Origin: CAVSUR01 sp963846005 | Lineage (GTDB): Bacteria > Actinomycetota > Actinomycetes > Streptosporangiales > Streptosporangiaceae | DNA: 64,000 nt | Assembly: GCA_963846005.1 (NCBI GenBank) | Contig: CAWJUH010000001.1 | Coordinates: 248,001-312,000 of the forward strand | Direction: 5' to 3' | Shown here: in pieces, positions 34,686-43,764 of the stretch | Layout of the letters: the number at the start of each line of letters is the position of its first letter | How positions within the stretch are numbered: position 1 is the first letter of the stretch | Program-made: the position numbers and the translations under genes | The notes under the pieces: model-generated | The model's input: only the letters and a program-made list of their open reading frames with translations | The model's database searches: none | What the model was told of the DNA's origin: nothing

Positions 34686-35809
34686 CAGGAGTCCACCACC
34701 ACCAGCTCGCGGGTCACCTGGTTCAGCCGCTCGCCGCCATCGGCCGTGCACACGACGATGTCCTCGATCCGGGCGCCGTGCGGGCCCGGGTAGATGCCCG
34801 GCTCGACCGAGAACGCGTTCCCGGGCTGCAGCGGCTCGGTGTTGCCCGCCACGATGTAGGGATCCTCGTGGGTCTCCAGCCCGATCCCGTGCCCGGTGCG
34901 GTGCACGAAGAACTCGCCGTAGCCGGCCCGGGTGATCGGCTCGCGGGCCGCGGCGTCCACCGCCTCGCCGGTGACGCCCGGCCGGACCGCCTGGCAGGCG
35001 GCGTCCTGCGCGGCCCGGAGCACCTCGTAGTAGGCGGCGAAGTCACCGGGCGGGGTGCCGATCGCATAGGTCCTGGTGCAGTCGGAGCAGTAGCCGCTCG
35101 GCATGGTGCCGCCGATGTCGACCACGACCGCGTCGCCGCGCTGCAGCACCCGGTCCGACGCGGTGTGGTGCGGGCTGGCCCCGTTCGGTCCCGACCCGAC
35201 GATGGTGAAGTCGACCCGGGCGTGCCCGGCGGCGAGGATCGCGTCGGCGATGTCGGCGGCCACCTGCGCCTCGGTCCGGCCCGGGGCCAGCCAGCCGGGC
35301 ACTTGCCTGTGCACCCGGTCGATGGCCGAGCCCGCCGCGCGCAGCGCGGCGACCTCGGCGGGGCTCTTGCGGGCCCGCAGCGGGCCGAGCGCCGCCGAGG
35401 CCAGTTCCTGCCGGGCGCCGGGCAGCGCCTCGCGCAGCGCCAGCACCATCAGCGCCCACATCCGGTCCGAGAGGCCGACGGCGCCCGCGCCGGTCCCGCC
35501 GAGGCCCGACAGCCGCTTGGCGACCAGCGCGTACGGGTCGTCGGTCTCGTCCCAGGGCAGCAATTCCAGGCCGAGCCGGCCGGCCGGGGAGGCCTGCGCG
35601 GCGGGCAGCTCCAGCCGCGGCACCAGCAGCACCGGGTCACCCGCGCCGGGCAGCACCAGGCAGGTCAGCCGCTCCAGCTGATGCGCGTCGTAGCCGGTGA
35701 CGTAGCGCAGGTCCGGGCCCGGCGTGAGCAGCAGGGCGTCCAGCCCGGCCGCGCTGGCCGCCGCCGCGGCGTCGGTGAGCCGCTGCGCCGGGTACAGCTC
35801 GTTCGGCAT
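34685..35809 (-). CDS. Xaa-Pro aminopeptidase-like M24 metallopeptidase
   Basis: A 374-aa protein with a creatinase N-terminal domain and an M24 catalytic domain that keeps all metal ligands: D in VVVDIGGTM, D in SDCTRTY, H in TGHGIGLETHE, E in SVEPGIY and E in ARIEDIVV. It therefore looks like an active dinuclear peptidase for N-terminal X-Pro bonds, unlike the M24-fold protein at 12.6-14 kb. It is the first gene of a two-gene operon with the acyl-CoA dehydrogenase (1-base overlap). Confidence 0.92.
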   Translation of the reverse strand: MPNELYPAQRLTDAAAAASAAGLDALLLTPGPDLRYVTGYDAHQLERLTCLVLPGAGDPVLLVPRLELPAAQASPAGRLGLELLPWDETDDPYALVAKRLSGLGGTGAGAVGLSDRMWALMVLALREALPGARQELASAALGPLRARKSPAEVAALRAAGSAIDRVHRQVPGWLAPGRTEAQVAADIADAILAAGHARVDFTIVGSGPNGASPHHTASDRVLQRGDAVVVDIGGTMPSGYCSDCTRTYAIGTPPGDFAAYYEVLRAAQDAACQAVRPGVTGEAVDAAAREPITRAGYGEFFVHRTGHGIGLETHEDPYIVAGNTEPLQPGNAFSVEPGIYPGPHGARIEDIVVCTADGGERLNQVTRELVVVDS

Positions 35810-35936
35810 CCTTGTTGCCTCCCCATCCGATGTTCCCCCGCATCATCTCACCGACGCGAACTGTGTCCCCATCTAGACATCGGCGCCCTCAATGACTCAC
35901 GCTAGGTGCACAGTTTCTCACCAGAAGTGAAGCACG

Positions 35937-36740
35937 ATGATTCCCGAGCACGCCAGGCCTGCCGGACCGCCGCAGCCGGTCGTCGGCGTGCCCGCGTCGC
36001 AGCGCGAGGCCGGGCTGGCCGCGGAGCTGGCGGCCGAGCGGCACGTGGCGCTGGAACTGCAGCGGGCCATCCTGCCGCTGCACGACGAGCCGTTCGCGCT
36101 GCCCGGGCTGCAGGCGTTCGTGCGCTACCTGCCCGCCGCGCACGGGCGGGTCGGCGGCGACTGGTACATCACCGCCGAGATGCCCGGCGGCCAGGTGCTG
36201 ATCGCGATCGGCGACGTGGGCGGGCACGGCCTGGCCGCGGCGGCCGGGATGGCCCGGCTGCGCGGGGCGCTGGCCGGGCTGGCGATCACCGGCTCGGCGC
36301 CCGCGCGGCTGATGGGCTGGCTGAACGACCTGGTGCACCACGTCGCGCCCGAGCACACCGCGTCGGTGGTGGCGGGCTACTTCGACCCGGAGACCCGGCT
36401 GCTGACCTGGGCGCAGGCCGGCCACCCGCCGCCGGTGCTGGTGCGCGGCGCGTGGGCCTGCCCGCTGGAGCGGCCGCCTGGCATCCTGCTCGGCGCGGCG
36501 CACAGCCGGTACCGGGCGGCGGCCGTGGCGCTCGCGCCGGGCGACATGCTGCTGCTGTACACCGACGGGCTGATCGAACGGCGGGACGCGCCGATCGACG
36601 AGGGGGTGGCGGCGCTGGCGGCGGCCGTGCGCGGGGCGGCTGATCTCGGGCAGCTCGTCGCGGCGGCGCTGCGGGCCGGGGCGGCGGCAGGGTCCAGGAC
36701 CGAGGACGACACCTGCCTGGTCGCGTTGCAGGTGCTCTGA
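35937..36740 (+). CDS. SpoIIE/RsbU-type PP2C protein phosphatase
   Basis: A 267-aa Ser phosphatase. The metal-binding Asp residues lie in GRVGGDWYI and IAIGDVGGHG, and later in LLLYTDGLIERR and TEDDTCLVAL, in the order of the SpoIIE domain; the N-terminal LAAELAAERHVALELQRAIL helix is the usual linker preceding it. No sensor domain (PAS/GAF) is attached, so the input must come from a partner or the short N-terminus. Such enzymes usually dephosphorylate anti-anti-sigma factors; none is encoded nearby. Confidence 0.9.
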   Translation: MIPEHARPAGPPQPVVGVPASQREAGLAAELAAERHVALELQRAILPLHDEPFALPGLQAFVRYLPAAHGRVGGDWYITAEMPGGQVLIAIGDVGGHGLAAAAGMARLRGALAGLAITGSAPARLMGWLNDLVHHVAPEHTASVVAGYFDPETRLLTWAQAGHPPPVLVRGAWACPLERPPGILLGAAHSRYRAAAVALAPGDMLLLYTDGLIERRDAPIDEGVAALAAAVRGAADLGQLVAAALRAGAAAGSRTEDDTCLVALQVL

Positions 36741-36780
36741 GCCATATCCGGTGTGAGGTCTGGCCGGGGCTCAAGCCCGG

Positions 36781-37692
36781 TCAGTCCGGCGGGGCGGCCA
36801 GCGCCGAGAGCATCCGGCCGAGCGATGAGCCCAGGTCCCAGCGCTCGTCCAGGGCGGCGAGCGCGGCGCGGTCGGCCGGCTCGGCCGGCAGCTGGCCGCT
36901 GACCTTGCCGACCGGCGCGTCGGTGGCGGTGCGCACGACCGGCATGGCGGCTTCCAGGTAACCGCGGGCCGGGACGAGCTTGGCCCGGGTTCCCATCGGG
37001 AAGCCGCCGTGCCCCTTGTCCAGCGCCTCGATGATGGCCTCGACCGATCCGAACACCCGGACCAGCGCGGCGGCGGTCTTCTCCCCCACGCCCGGCACCC
37101 CCGGCAGCCCGTCGCTCGGGTCGCCGCGCAGCGCGGCGAACGCGGCATAGCCGCGGCCCGGGATCTGATAGCGCTTGGTCACCGCCGCCTCGTCCACGAT
37201 GTCGAGCTTGGACAGGCCGCGCGCGGTGTAGATGACCCGCACGCCCCGCTCGTCGTCGACCAGCTGGAACAGGTCACGGTCGCCGGTCACCACCTCGGCC
37301 GGCGGGTTCTCGCGCGCGGCCAGCGTGGCGATCACGTCGTCGGCCTCGTAGCCCTTGGCCGCCGCCATCGCCACCCCGGCCGCGGCCAGCACCTCCTCGA
37401 TGACCGGCACCTGGGCGCTGAGCGCGGGCGGCACCTGCTCCTCCCCGCGCGCGCCAAGCCGGTGCTCCTTGTAGGAGGGGATGGCCGCCACCCGGAACGC
37501 GGGCCGCCAGTCCGCGTCCATGCAGGCCACGAGCCGGTCCGGATGGCGGGCCCGGAGCAGCCGGGCGATCATGTCGAGCAGGCCGCGCACGGCATTGACC
37601 GGGGTGCCGTCCGGCGCGGTCATGGTCTCGGGCACGCCGTAGAAGGCGCGGAAGTACAGCGAGGCGGTGTCCAGCAGCATCAAGGTGCCCAC
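36781..37692 (-). CDS. 5'-3' exonuclease (FEN-like)
   Basis: A 303-aa stand-alone homologue of the DNA polymerase I 5' nuclease domain: LLDTASLYFRAFYGVP, EADDVIATLA, TGDRDLFQLV and the helix-hairpin-helix DGLPGVPGVGEKTA, all with acidic metal-binding residues retained. The GTG start at 37692 (VGTLMLLD) is chosen; ATG at 37680 is an alternative. It acts on flaps and RNA primers in DNA repair/replication. Transcribed alone, divergent from cysteine dioxygenase. Confidence 0.9.
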   Translation of the reverse strand: MGTLMLLDTASLYFRAFYGVPETMTAPDGTPVNAVRGLLDMIARLLRARHPDRLVACMDADWRPAFRVAAIPSYKEHRLGARGEEQVPPALSAQVPVIEEVLAAAGVAMAAAKGYEADDVIATLAARENPPAEVVTGDRDLFQLVDDERGVRVIYTARGLSKLDIVDEAAVTKRYQIPGRGYAAFAALRGDPSDGLPGVPGVGEKTAAALVRVFGSVEAIIEALDKGHGGFPMGTRAKLVPARGYLEAAMPVVRTATDAPVGKVSGQLPAEPADRAALAALDERWDLGSSLGRMLSALAAPPD

Positions 37693-37790
37693 CCGGCCAT
37701 CCTGCCAGCGGCGGCCGTCGGCGGCAGCCCAGTCGCGTGCCGGGCCGCCATGCTGGCGCCTCGGACACCCGCGACACGAAGCCGCGCCTC

Positions 37791-37826
37791 TTCCTATTTT
37801 TCTAGTCTGGAATATATATTTAACAC
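37791..37826. promoter_or_regulatory. AT-rich island upstream of cysteine dioxygenase
   Basis: A roughly 35-bp stretch (ttcctatttttctagtctgg then aatatatatttaac) that stands out in a very GC-rich genome. It lies about 60-95 bases upstream of the cysteine dioxygenase start and 100 upstream of the exonuclease. TATATA at 37812-37819 could be a -10 element. Promoter or binding site for a nucleoid or metal regulator; inferred from composition only. Confidence 0.45.
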
Positions 37827-37884
37827 CAGGCGGCTCGCGGGCCGCCGCGCTAAGCTCCTGTCCCTGGCCACCTGGAGGCAATCA

Positions 37885-38436
37885 ATGACGATAGCCAGCG
37901 AGGTCCGGACCCGGTGCCCGGAAGACCTGCTCACCGCCATCCGCGGGGTCACCGCCCAGCGCGCCGACTGGGGGCAGACGGCGGACCTGGTGGCAGGCCA
38001 GCTGCGCCGCCACCTGCCCGGCCCGGATGTCCTCACTCCCGCCGAGCGCGACGGCAGCCCGGACGGGTACCGCTGCCACACCCTGCACACCGAGCCGGAC
38101 GGCTCGTTCTCGGTCTGCGCCCTCGTCTGGCGGCCCGGGCAGCTCACCCAGATCCACGATCACGTCGCGTGGTGCGTGTTCGGGGTCTTGCAGGGCGTGG
38201 AGTTCGAGGAGCTGTACGCGCTCGGCCCCGCGGAGGAGTACCTGGTCAAGACCGGGGAATCGGTGAACCCGACCGGGGACGTCGGCGGCTTCGCGCCGCC
38301 CGGTGACATTCACCGGGTCCGCAACTTCACCGGCGACATCGCGATCTCGCTGCACGTCTACGGCGCGGACATCAGCCGCCTGGGCAGCAGCGTCCGCCGG
38401 GTCTACGAGCTGCCGGTCGTCAGCCCGGACCGCTGA
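37885..38436 (+). CDS. cdo: Cysteine dioxygenase
   Basis: A 183-aa cupin that oxidises L-cysteine to cysteine sulfinate with non-heme iron. The three iron-binding His residues are H91 and H93 (QIHDHVAWCVFG) and H143 (PPGDIHRVRN). The protein opens with a short helical segment and ends in a GADISRLG segment. A GGAGG ribosome-binding site precedes ATG 37885. It is convergent with the GNAT gene (17-base overlap). Upstream is the AT-rich element. Confidence 0.88.
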   Translation: MTIASEVRTRCPEDLLTAIRGVTAQRADWGQTADLVAGQLRRHLPGPDVLTPAERDGSPDGYRCHTLHTEPDGSFSVCALVWRPGQLTQIHDHVAWCVFGVLQGVEFEELYALGPAEEYLVKTGESVNPTGDVGGFAPPGDIHRVRNFTGDIAISLHVYGADISRLGSSVRRVYELPVVSPDR

Positions 38437-38950
38437 GGTCCCGGGCCATCTGCTCCTCCCAGCGGCCCGGCTCCTCCGGCCGTACCAGCTGGCGCAGCCC
38501 GGTGCTGCGAAAGCCCATCCGCCGGTAGAAGGCGCGCGCCCGCGGGCTGGCGTCGGTCACCCACAGCAGCAGCGCGGCCGCGCCCTGGTCGCGGGCCCAG
38601 CCGGCCACGGCCGCCACGACCGCGCCGGCCACGCCCCGGCCGCGGGCCGGCGGGCTCACCCACATTGACACCAGGTGCGGCCGGGCGGGATCGGCCGCGT
38701 CGTCCAGGCCGGCCGCCAGCCCGGCCGGCTCACCGTCCTGCCAGGCCGCGAAGTATGCCGTCCCGGCCAGCCGGGACCGCCACTTCGCCTCGCTGAAGTC
38801 CTGCTCGCGGGCCAGTGCCGAGCTGAACGCATACGGTGCCTCGGCCAGCGCGGTCAGCCGGATGTCGCGCAGCAGCTTCCAGTCCTCCGGTCCCAGCCGC
38901 CGCACCCTGGCCGGCTGCGGGACCGTCCGCCCGGGCTCGCCGTCACTCAT
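38420..38950 (-). CDS. GNAT-family N-acetyltransferase
   Basis: A 176-aa acetyltransferase with VSMWVSPPARGRGVAGAVV (acetyl-CoA-binding R-G-R-G-V-A loop), then LLWVTDASPRARAFYRRMGF, standard GNAT motifs A and B. ATG 38950 is chosen (MSDGEPGRTVPQP); upstream M at 38962 or 38986 possible. The 3' end overlaps cdo by 17 bases, tail to tail. Substrate unknown. Confidence 0.85.
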   Translation of the reverse strand: MSDGEPGRTVPQPARVRRLGPEDWKLLRDIRLTALAEAPYAFSSALAREQDFSEAKWRSRLAGTAYFAAWQDGEPAGLAAGLDDAADPARPHLVSMWVSPPARGRGVAGAVVAAVAGWARDQGAAALLLWVTDASPRARAFYRRMGFRSTGLRQLVRPEEPGRWEEQMARDLSGPG

Positions 38951-39059
38951 GCCGCCGAGCATCACCGCTGCGCCCCGGCCGGGCAAGCCCTTTTCCGGCC
39001 GTCCGGTTTCCGGCCCTCCGGCGCGGCCGCCGCCGCCCGCCGCCGCCCGCCGCGCGGCT

Positions 39060-39485
39060 CTAACCGGCGACGAAGATGCAGAACGGGTGGCCGGCCGGGT
39101 CGGCGTAGACGCGCAGCGGCTCCTCCGGGTCAGCCGACCGGTCCAGCAGCATCCGGGCGCCGAGGGCCAGCGCCCGCTCGTGCTGGGCGTCCAGGTCCGC
39201 CTCGGTGGGCACGGTGAGGTCGAGGTGCAGCTGCTGCGGCACCGGCAGCCCGGGCCAGGTCGGCTCGGGCAGCTCGGTCACCGGCTGGAATGCCAGCCGG
39301 CTGGCGCCCCCCTGGTCGAGCAGCACCAGCCAGTCCTGCGCCTGCGGATCCGGCTGGCCGCGCGCCGGCGGCTCGTCACCGGGCCGGTAGGCATAGCCGA
39401 GCAGCCGGCGGTAGAACTCGGCCAGGCTGCGCGCGTCCACGCAGTCCAGCACGGCCTGCCGCAGCACCGGGTAGTCCTGGCTCAT
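39060..39485 (-). CDS. VOC-superfamily protein
   Basis: A 141-aa glyoxalase/bleomycin-resistance-fold protein (FYRRLLGYAY, then DLTVPTEADLDAQHERALALGARM and VYADPAGHPFCIFVA at the end, a common VOC ending). ATG at 39485 is chosen within MAMSQDYP. About 85 bp separates it from the divergent oxidoreductase gene. Ligand unknown. Confidence 0.8.
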   Translation of the reverse strand: MSQDYPVLRQAVLDCVDARSLAEFYRRLLGYAYRPGDEPPARGQPDPQAQDWLVLLDQGGASRLAFQPVTELPEPTWPGLPVPQQLHLDLTVPTEADLDAQHERALALGARMLLDRSADPEEPLRVYADPAGHPFCIFVAG

Positions 39486-39571
39486 CGCCACCTCCGTTCC
39501 GGCCTATACCCCGGGGCATAACCGGCGACCCGCCTCGGTTAGGCGACGACATCACCGATCGTGGAGGAACG

Positions 39572-40489
39572 ATGCCCAAGGCAGTGCGGTTCAGCGAATA
39601 CGGCGGGGCCGACGTGCTCACCGTGGCCGAGGTGCAGCGCCCGGTGCCCGGCCCGGGCCAGGTGCTGGTGGCGGTGAAGGCAGCGGGGATCAACCCGGGC
39701 GAGGCCAAGATCCGCGACGGCCAGCTGCACGATCTCTGGCCGGCCACCTTCCCGTCCGGGCAGGGCAGCGACCTGGCCGGGGTGGTCGCCGAGCTGGGCG
39801 ACGGCGTCACCGGCTTCGCGCCCGGCGACGAGGTCGTCGGCTACACCGACGACCGGGCCAGCCAGGCCGAGCTCGTCGTGGTGGACGCGGGGCACCTGGC
39901 CGCCAAGCCGGCGGCCGTGCCGTGGGAGGTCGCGGGCGGGCTGTTCGTGGCCGGCGCGACGGCGACGGCCGCGGTGCGCGCGGTGGCGCTGAACCCGGGC
40001 GACACCGTGGTGGTCGCGGGCGCGGCCGGCGGGGTCGGCTCGGTCGCCGTGCAGCTGGCCCGGCGCGCCGGCGCGACCGTGATCGGGCTGGCCAGCCCGG
40101 CCCAGCATGACTGGCTGCGCGGCCGCGGCGTGGTCCCGGTCAGCTACGGCGACGGGGCGGCGGACCGGATCCGGCAGGCCGCGCCGCAGGTGGACGCGTT
40201 CATCGACACCGTCGGCAGCGGCTACGTGCAGCTGGCGCTGGATCTCGGCGTGGCGCCGGACCGGATCGACACCATCGCCGACTTCGAGGCGGTGGCCAAG
40301 TTCGGCGTCAGGGCCGAGGGCAACGCCGCCGGGGCCAGCGCGCAGACGCTGGCGGAGCTGGCCGGGCTGGTCGCGGACGGCGAGCTGGAGGTGCCGGTCG
40401 CGGCAACCTACCCGCTGGACCAGGTCCGGGACGCCTACCGCAAGCTGGCGGAAGGCCACGTCCGGGGCAAGATCGTCCTGCTGGTCTAG
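39572..40489 (+). CDS. Quinone-oxidoreductase-like NADP-dependent MDR enzyme
   Basis: A 305-aa zinc-independent medium-chain dehydrogenase/reductase. It begins MPKAVRFSEYGGADVLTVAE, has the substrate/catalytic region GQGSDLAGVVAELGDGV, and the NADP-binding loop VVVAGAAGGVGSVAVQLAR. No zinc-binding Cys cluster is present. A GGAGGA ribosome-binding site precedes the ATG. Typical substrates are quinones or enones; the true one is unknown. Confidence 0.88.
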   Translation: MPKAVRFSEYGGADVLTVAEVQRPVPGPGQVLVAVKAAGINPGEAKIRDGQLHDLWPATFPSGQGSDLAGVVAELGDGVTGFAPGDEVVGYTDDRASQAELVVVDAGHLAAKPAAVPWEVAGGLFVAGATATAAVRAVALNPGDTVVVAGAAGGVGSVAVQLARRAGATVIGLASPAQHDWLRGRGVVPVSYGDGAADRIRQAAPQVDAFIDTVGSGYVQLALDLGVAPDRIDTIADFEAVAKFGVRAEGNAAGASAQTLAELAGLVADGELEVPVAATYPLDQVRDAYRKLAEGHVRGKIVLLV

Positions 40490-40511
40490 CCGTGCTGCCC
40501 GGGCAGGATCG

Positions 40512-43359
40512 CTAGCTCACCGACGAGTAGGCCACCACGCCGCGGCGCAGCGCCGCGATCGCGGACCGGGCGGTGCCGGCCACCGGGCTGGCGCCGGCCG
40601 CCGCGGAGACCTGGTCGAGCAGGTCGATCAGCTGCTTGGCGGCCCGGACGAAGTCCCCGGCGGTCAGGTCGCCGGCCAGCAGCGCCTCCAGCTTGCGGCC
40701 CCGGGCCCAGGCGTGCGCGGTCCAGGCGAAGCCGGCGTCGGGCGGGCGCAGGAACGACAGCCCGCGGTCCTTCTCGGCGGCGTCCAGTTCCTCCCAGGCC
40801 GCCGTCATGGCCTCCAGCGCGGCCCGGACCGGCGGGCCGCCGGGCAGCCGCGGCGGCGCGGCGTCGTCGGGCCGCCGGGCCTCGAAGGTCAGCGCGGACA
40901 CGCAGGCGGCCAGCTCGGCCGGGTTCAGCCCGTCCCAGAGGCCGCGGCGCAGGCACTCGGCGGCCAGCAGGTCCAGCTCGCTGTACAGTCCGGCCAGCAC
41001 CCGGCCCTGCCCGGTCACGGTGTCCCCGTCCAGGTAGCCCAGGTGCTCCAGCACCGCGCACACCTGGCCGAACGTGCGCGCGATGACGTGCGTGCGCCCG
41101 GCGATCGTGCGCTCCAGCGCGGCGGCCTGGCGGGCCAGCCGGTCGTAGCGCTGCGCCTGGTGGGCGTGCAGTTCCCGGTCGGGGCAGTCGTGGCAGGGAT
41201 GCTCGCGCAGCCGCCGCCGCAGGCTCGCGGCCCGCGGATCGCTCCCCCCGCCGGAGGCCCGGACCTCGCCCGCATCCCGGTCCCCGTCCGCATCCCGGTC
41301 CCCGTCCGCATCCCGGACCCCGTCCGCATCCCGGACCCCGTCCGCCTGCTGGTCCCCCGGATCGGGGCCGGGCCGGCCGGACAGCTTGTTGCGGAGCGTG
41401 GAGGCCAGGTCCCGGCGGTCATTGGCGGACCGGGCACTGAACCCGCCGGGGATGCGCATCCGCTCCAGCGCCGTGACCGGTGCGGGGAAGTCGGCCAGCG
41501 ACAGCCGCCGGACCTTGCGGCCCTCGGTGAGGACCAGCGGCGCCGCCGCGCCGGGCGCGCCGCCGTCCAGCACCACGGCGAAGCCGGACCGCCGCCCGGC
41601 CGGCACCTTGATGATGTCGCCGCGCCGCAGCTGCTCCACCGAGGCCGCGGCGGCGGCCCGCCGGGCGGCCGAGCGCTGCCGGGAGACCTCGCCCTCCCGC
41701 TCGGAAAGGTCGCGCCGCAGCCGGGCGTACTCGGCGAAGTTGCCGCGGTCGCACACCGCCGCCAGGCCGGCCATCTCCGCGCGCAGCCCGGCCGCCTGGC
41801 GGGCGATGCCGGCCACCGCCCGGTCGGCCTGGAACTGCGCGAACGAGGACTCCAGCAGGGCCGCGGCCCGGTCCCGGCCGACCTGGCCGACCAGGTTGAC
41901 CGCCATGTTGTAGGACGGGCGGAAGCTGGAGCGCAGCGGGTAGGTCCGGGTGCCGGCCAGGCCCGCGACCGACGCCGGGCTGACGCCCGGCCGCCACAGC
42001 ACCACGGCGTGGCCCTCGATGTCGATGCCGCGCCGCCCGGCCCGGCCGGTCAGCTGGGTGTACTCCCCCGCGGTCAGGTCGGCGTGCGCCTCGCCGTTCC
42101 ACTTGTCCAGCCGCTCGATCACCACCGTGCGGGCGGGCATGTTGACGCCGAGCGCGAGCGTCTCGGTGGCGAACACGGCCCGGATCAGCCCGGCCGCGAA
42201 CAGGTCCTCGACCACTTCCTTGAAGGTGGGCAGCAGCCCGGCGTGGTGCGCGGCGATGCCGCGCTGCAGCCCGGCCAGCCAGTCGGCGTAGCCGAGCACC
42301 GGCAGGTCCTCGGGCGGGATGCCGGCGGTGCGCCGGGTGGCCAGCGCGGTGATCTGCCCGGCTTCCCCGGGCGTGGTCAGCCGCAGCCCGGCGGCCAGGC
42401 ACTGGGCCACGGCCGCGTCGCAGCCGGCCCGGCTGAAGATGAACGTGATCGCGGGCAGCAGCCCGCCGGTGTCCAGGGCCGCGACGACCTCGGGCCGGGA
42501 CGGGGCCCGGAACCGGCCGGGCGCCGGGCCGCCGGGCCGCCGCCGCGTAGCCGCGGTTATCGGAGTAGCCGTTGCCCCGCCGGCCGCGGCCGTCCCGCCC
42601 GCCGCGGCCGGGGTCACGCCCGCGCGAGCCGTACCGCCCGCCGCGCTGGCCGTCCTCCAGCCGCAGCACCGTCCGGCGCAGCTCCGGGTTGACCTGGCCT
42701 CGGGGCGCGGGATCCCCGGCCGCCCCGAACAGGTCATACAGCCGCCGGCCGACGAGCATGTGCTGCCACAGCGGCACCGGCCGGGCGTCGGACACGATCA
42801 CCGTGGTCCCGCCGCGGACCCGGCGCATCCAGTCGCCGAATTCCTCGGCGTTACTGACCGTCGCCGACAGGGCCACCAGCCGGACCGACTCGGGCAGGTG
42901 GATGATGACCTCTTCCCACACCGCGCCGCGGAACGCGTCGGCCAGGTAGTGCACCTCGTCCAGCACGACGTAGCCGAGGCCGGCCAGCGTCGGCGAGCCC
43001 GCGTACAGCATGTTGCGGAGCACCTCGGTGGTCATCACCACCACCGGCGCCTCGCCGTTGATGCTGTTGTCGCCGGTCAGCAACCCGACCTGGGCCGCCG
43101 AGTAGCGCCGCACCAGGTCGGCGTACTTCTGGTTGGACAGTGCCTTGATCGGCGTGGTGTAGAAGCACTTGCGGCCCTGGGCCAGGGCCAGGTGGACGGC
43201 GAACTCGCCGACCACGGTCTTGCCCGACCCGGTCGGCGCGGCCACCAGGACGCCGTGGCCGGCCCCGAGGGCCCGGCAGGCCGCCAGCTGGAAGTCGTCG
43301 AAGCCGAAGTCGTACAGCGCCCGGAAGCTGGCCAGCTGCGGGTCCGCCGCATCCTCCAT
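40512..43359 (-). CDS. helY: HelY-type (Ski2/Mtr4-like) RNA helicase, about 949 aa, frameshifted near 42545
   Basis: A DEVH-box superfamily 2 helicase. N-terminal part: APTGSGKT (41-48), TTPIKALSNQKY, DEVH at about 133-136 and SATVSNAEEFG. After a basic RG-rich loop the frame changes in a GC-rich tract (about 42530-42555, rc reading GYAAAARRPG to RRRPGGPAPG), then resumes with FIFSRAGCDAAV, GVNMPARTVVIE and QLTGRAGRRGID (motif VI), ending in a helical DSHCT-like domain. One base appears to be extra. Before the final domain there is an acidic Asp-rich repeat (41271-41342). HelY homologues sit beside tatC in mycobacteria, as here, though four genes intervene. Confidence 0.88.
41271..41342 (-). 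repeat. 18-bp x4 tandem repeat coding an Asp-rich linker in helY
   Basis: Four adjacent 18-bp units (variants of cgcatcccggaccccgtc on the plus strand), two differing by one base from the other two. They encode DGVRDA/DGDRDA units in the helicase. In-frame copy-number change would keep the protein readable. Confidence 0.92.
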
Positions 43360-43425
43360 GCGATCAAGCGTATGCCGGCCCGGCCGGCCCGGGTGCCGCC
43401 GCCAGCCGCGTGACCGCCGCGGGTC

Positions 43426-43752
43426 CTACTGTTCCTGCTCCGGCCACCAGGCTGTGGTCACTGCGGCCTCAGTGACCGTGACCTGGCCGGCCGGCGTTCC
43501 CGCGTCCAGCCAGACGGTGTAGTCCCCCGCCGGCACGCCGGGGTAGACGGCTGCGTACTGGGTGCCGCCGGGCACCGCCCGCGGCCGGACCTGCGAATGG
43601 GTGCGATGGCCGGCGTGCTGGCTGACCGGGCTGATCTCGATTTCCCGGCCGTTGGCGTCCGGCCTGGTGCGCAGGATGAGCGCGCCCACTCCCGGCCCGA
43701 GGTCGAGCAGGACGCTGCCCGGGTGTGACGGGCCGAGAGCGGGCTCGCTCAT
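43426..43752 (-). CDS. Uncharacterised 108-aa protein
   Basis: Small protein, no recognised family. It is mostly beta by pattern (SVLLDLGPGVGALILRTR; QYAAVYPGVPAGDYTVWLD) with a YPGVPAGDYTVW segment like carboxypeptidase-regulatory or transthyretin-like beta-sandwiches, no signal peptide or membrane helix. It precedes the DUF4331 gene stop by 13 bp on the same strand (it is downstream of DUF4331), so they may be cotranscribed. Confidence 0.6.
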   Translation of the reverse strand: MSEPALGPSHPGSVLLDLGPGVGALILRTRPDANGREIEISPVSQHAGHRTHSQVRPRAVPGGTQYAAVYPGVPAGDYTVWLDAGTPAGQVTVTEAAVTTAWWPEQEQ

Positions 43753-43764
43753 ATCTGCTCCCGT

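Noticed and set aside
41271..41342. 18-bp units in helY as a CRISPR array or satellite
   Set aside because: Adjacent in-frame coding repeats without spacers.
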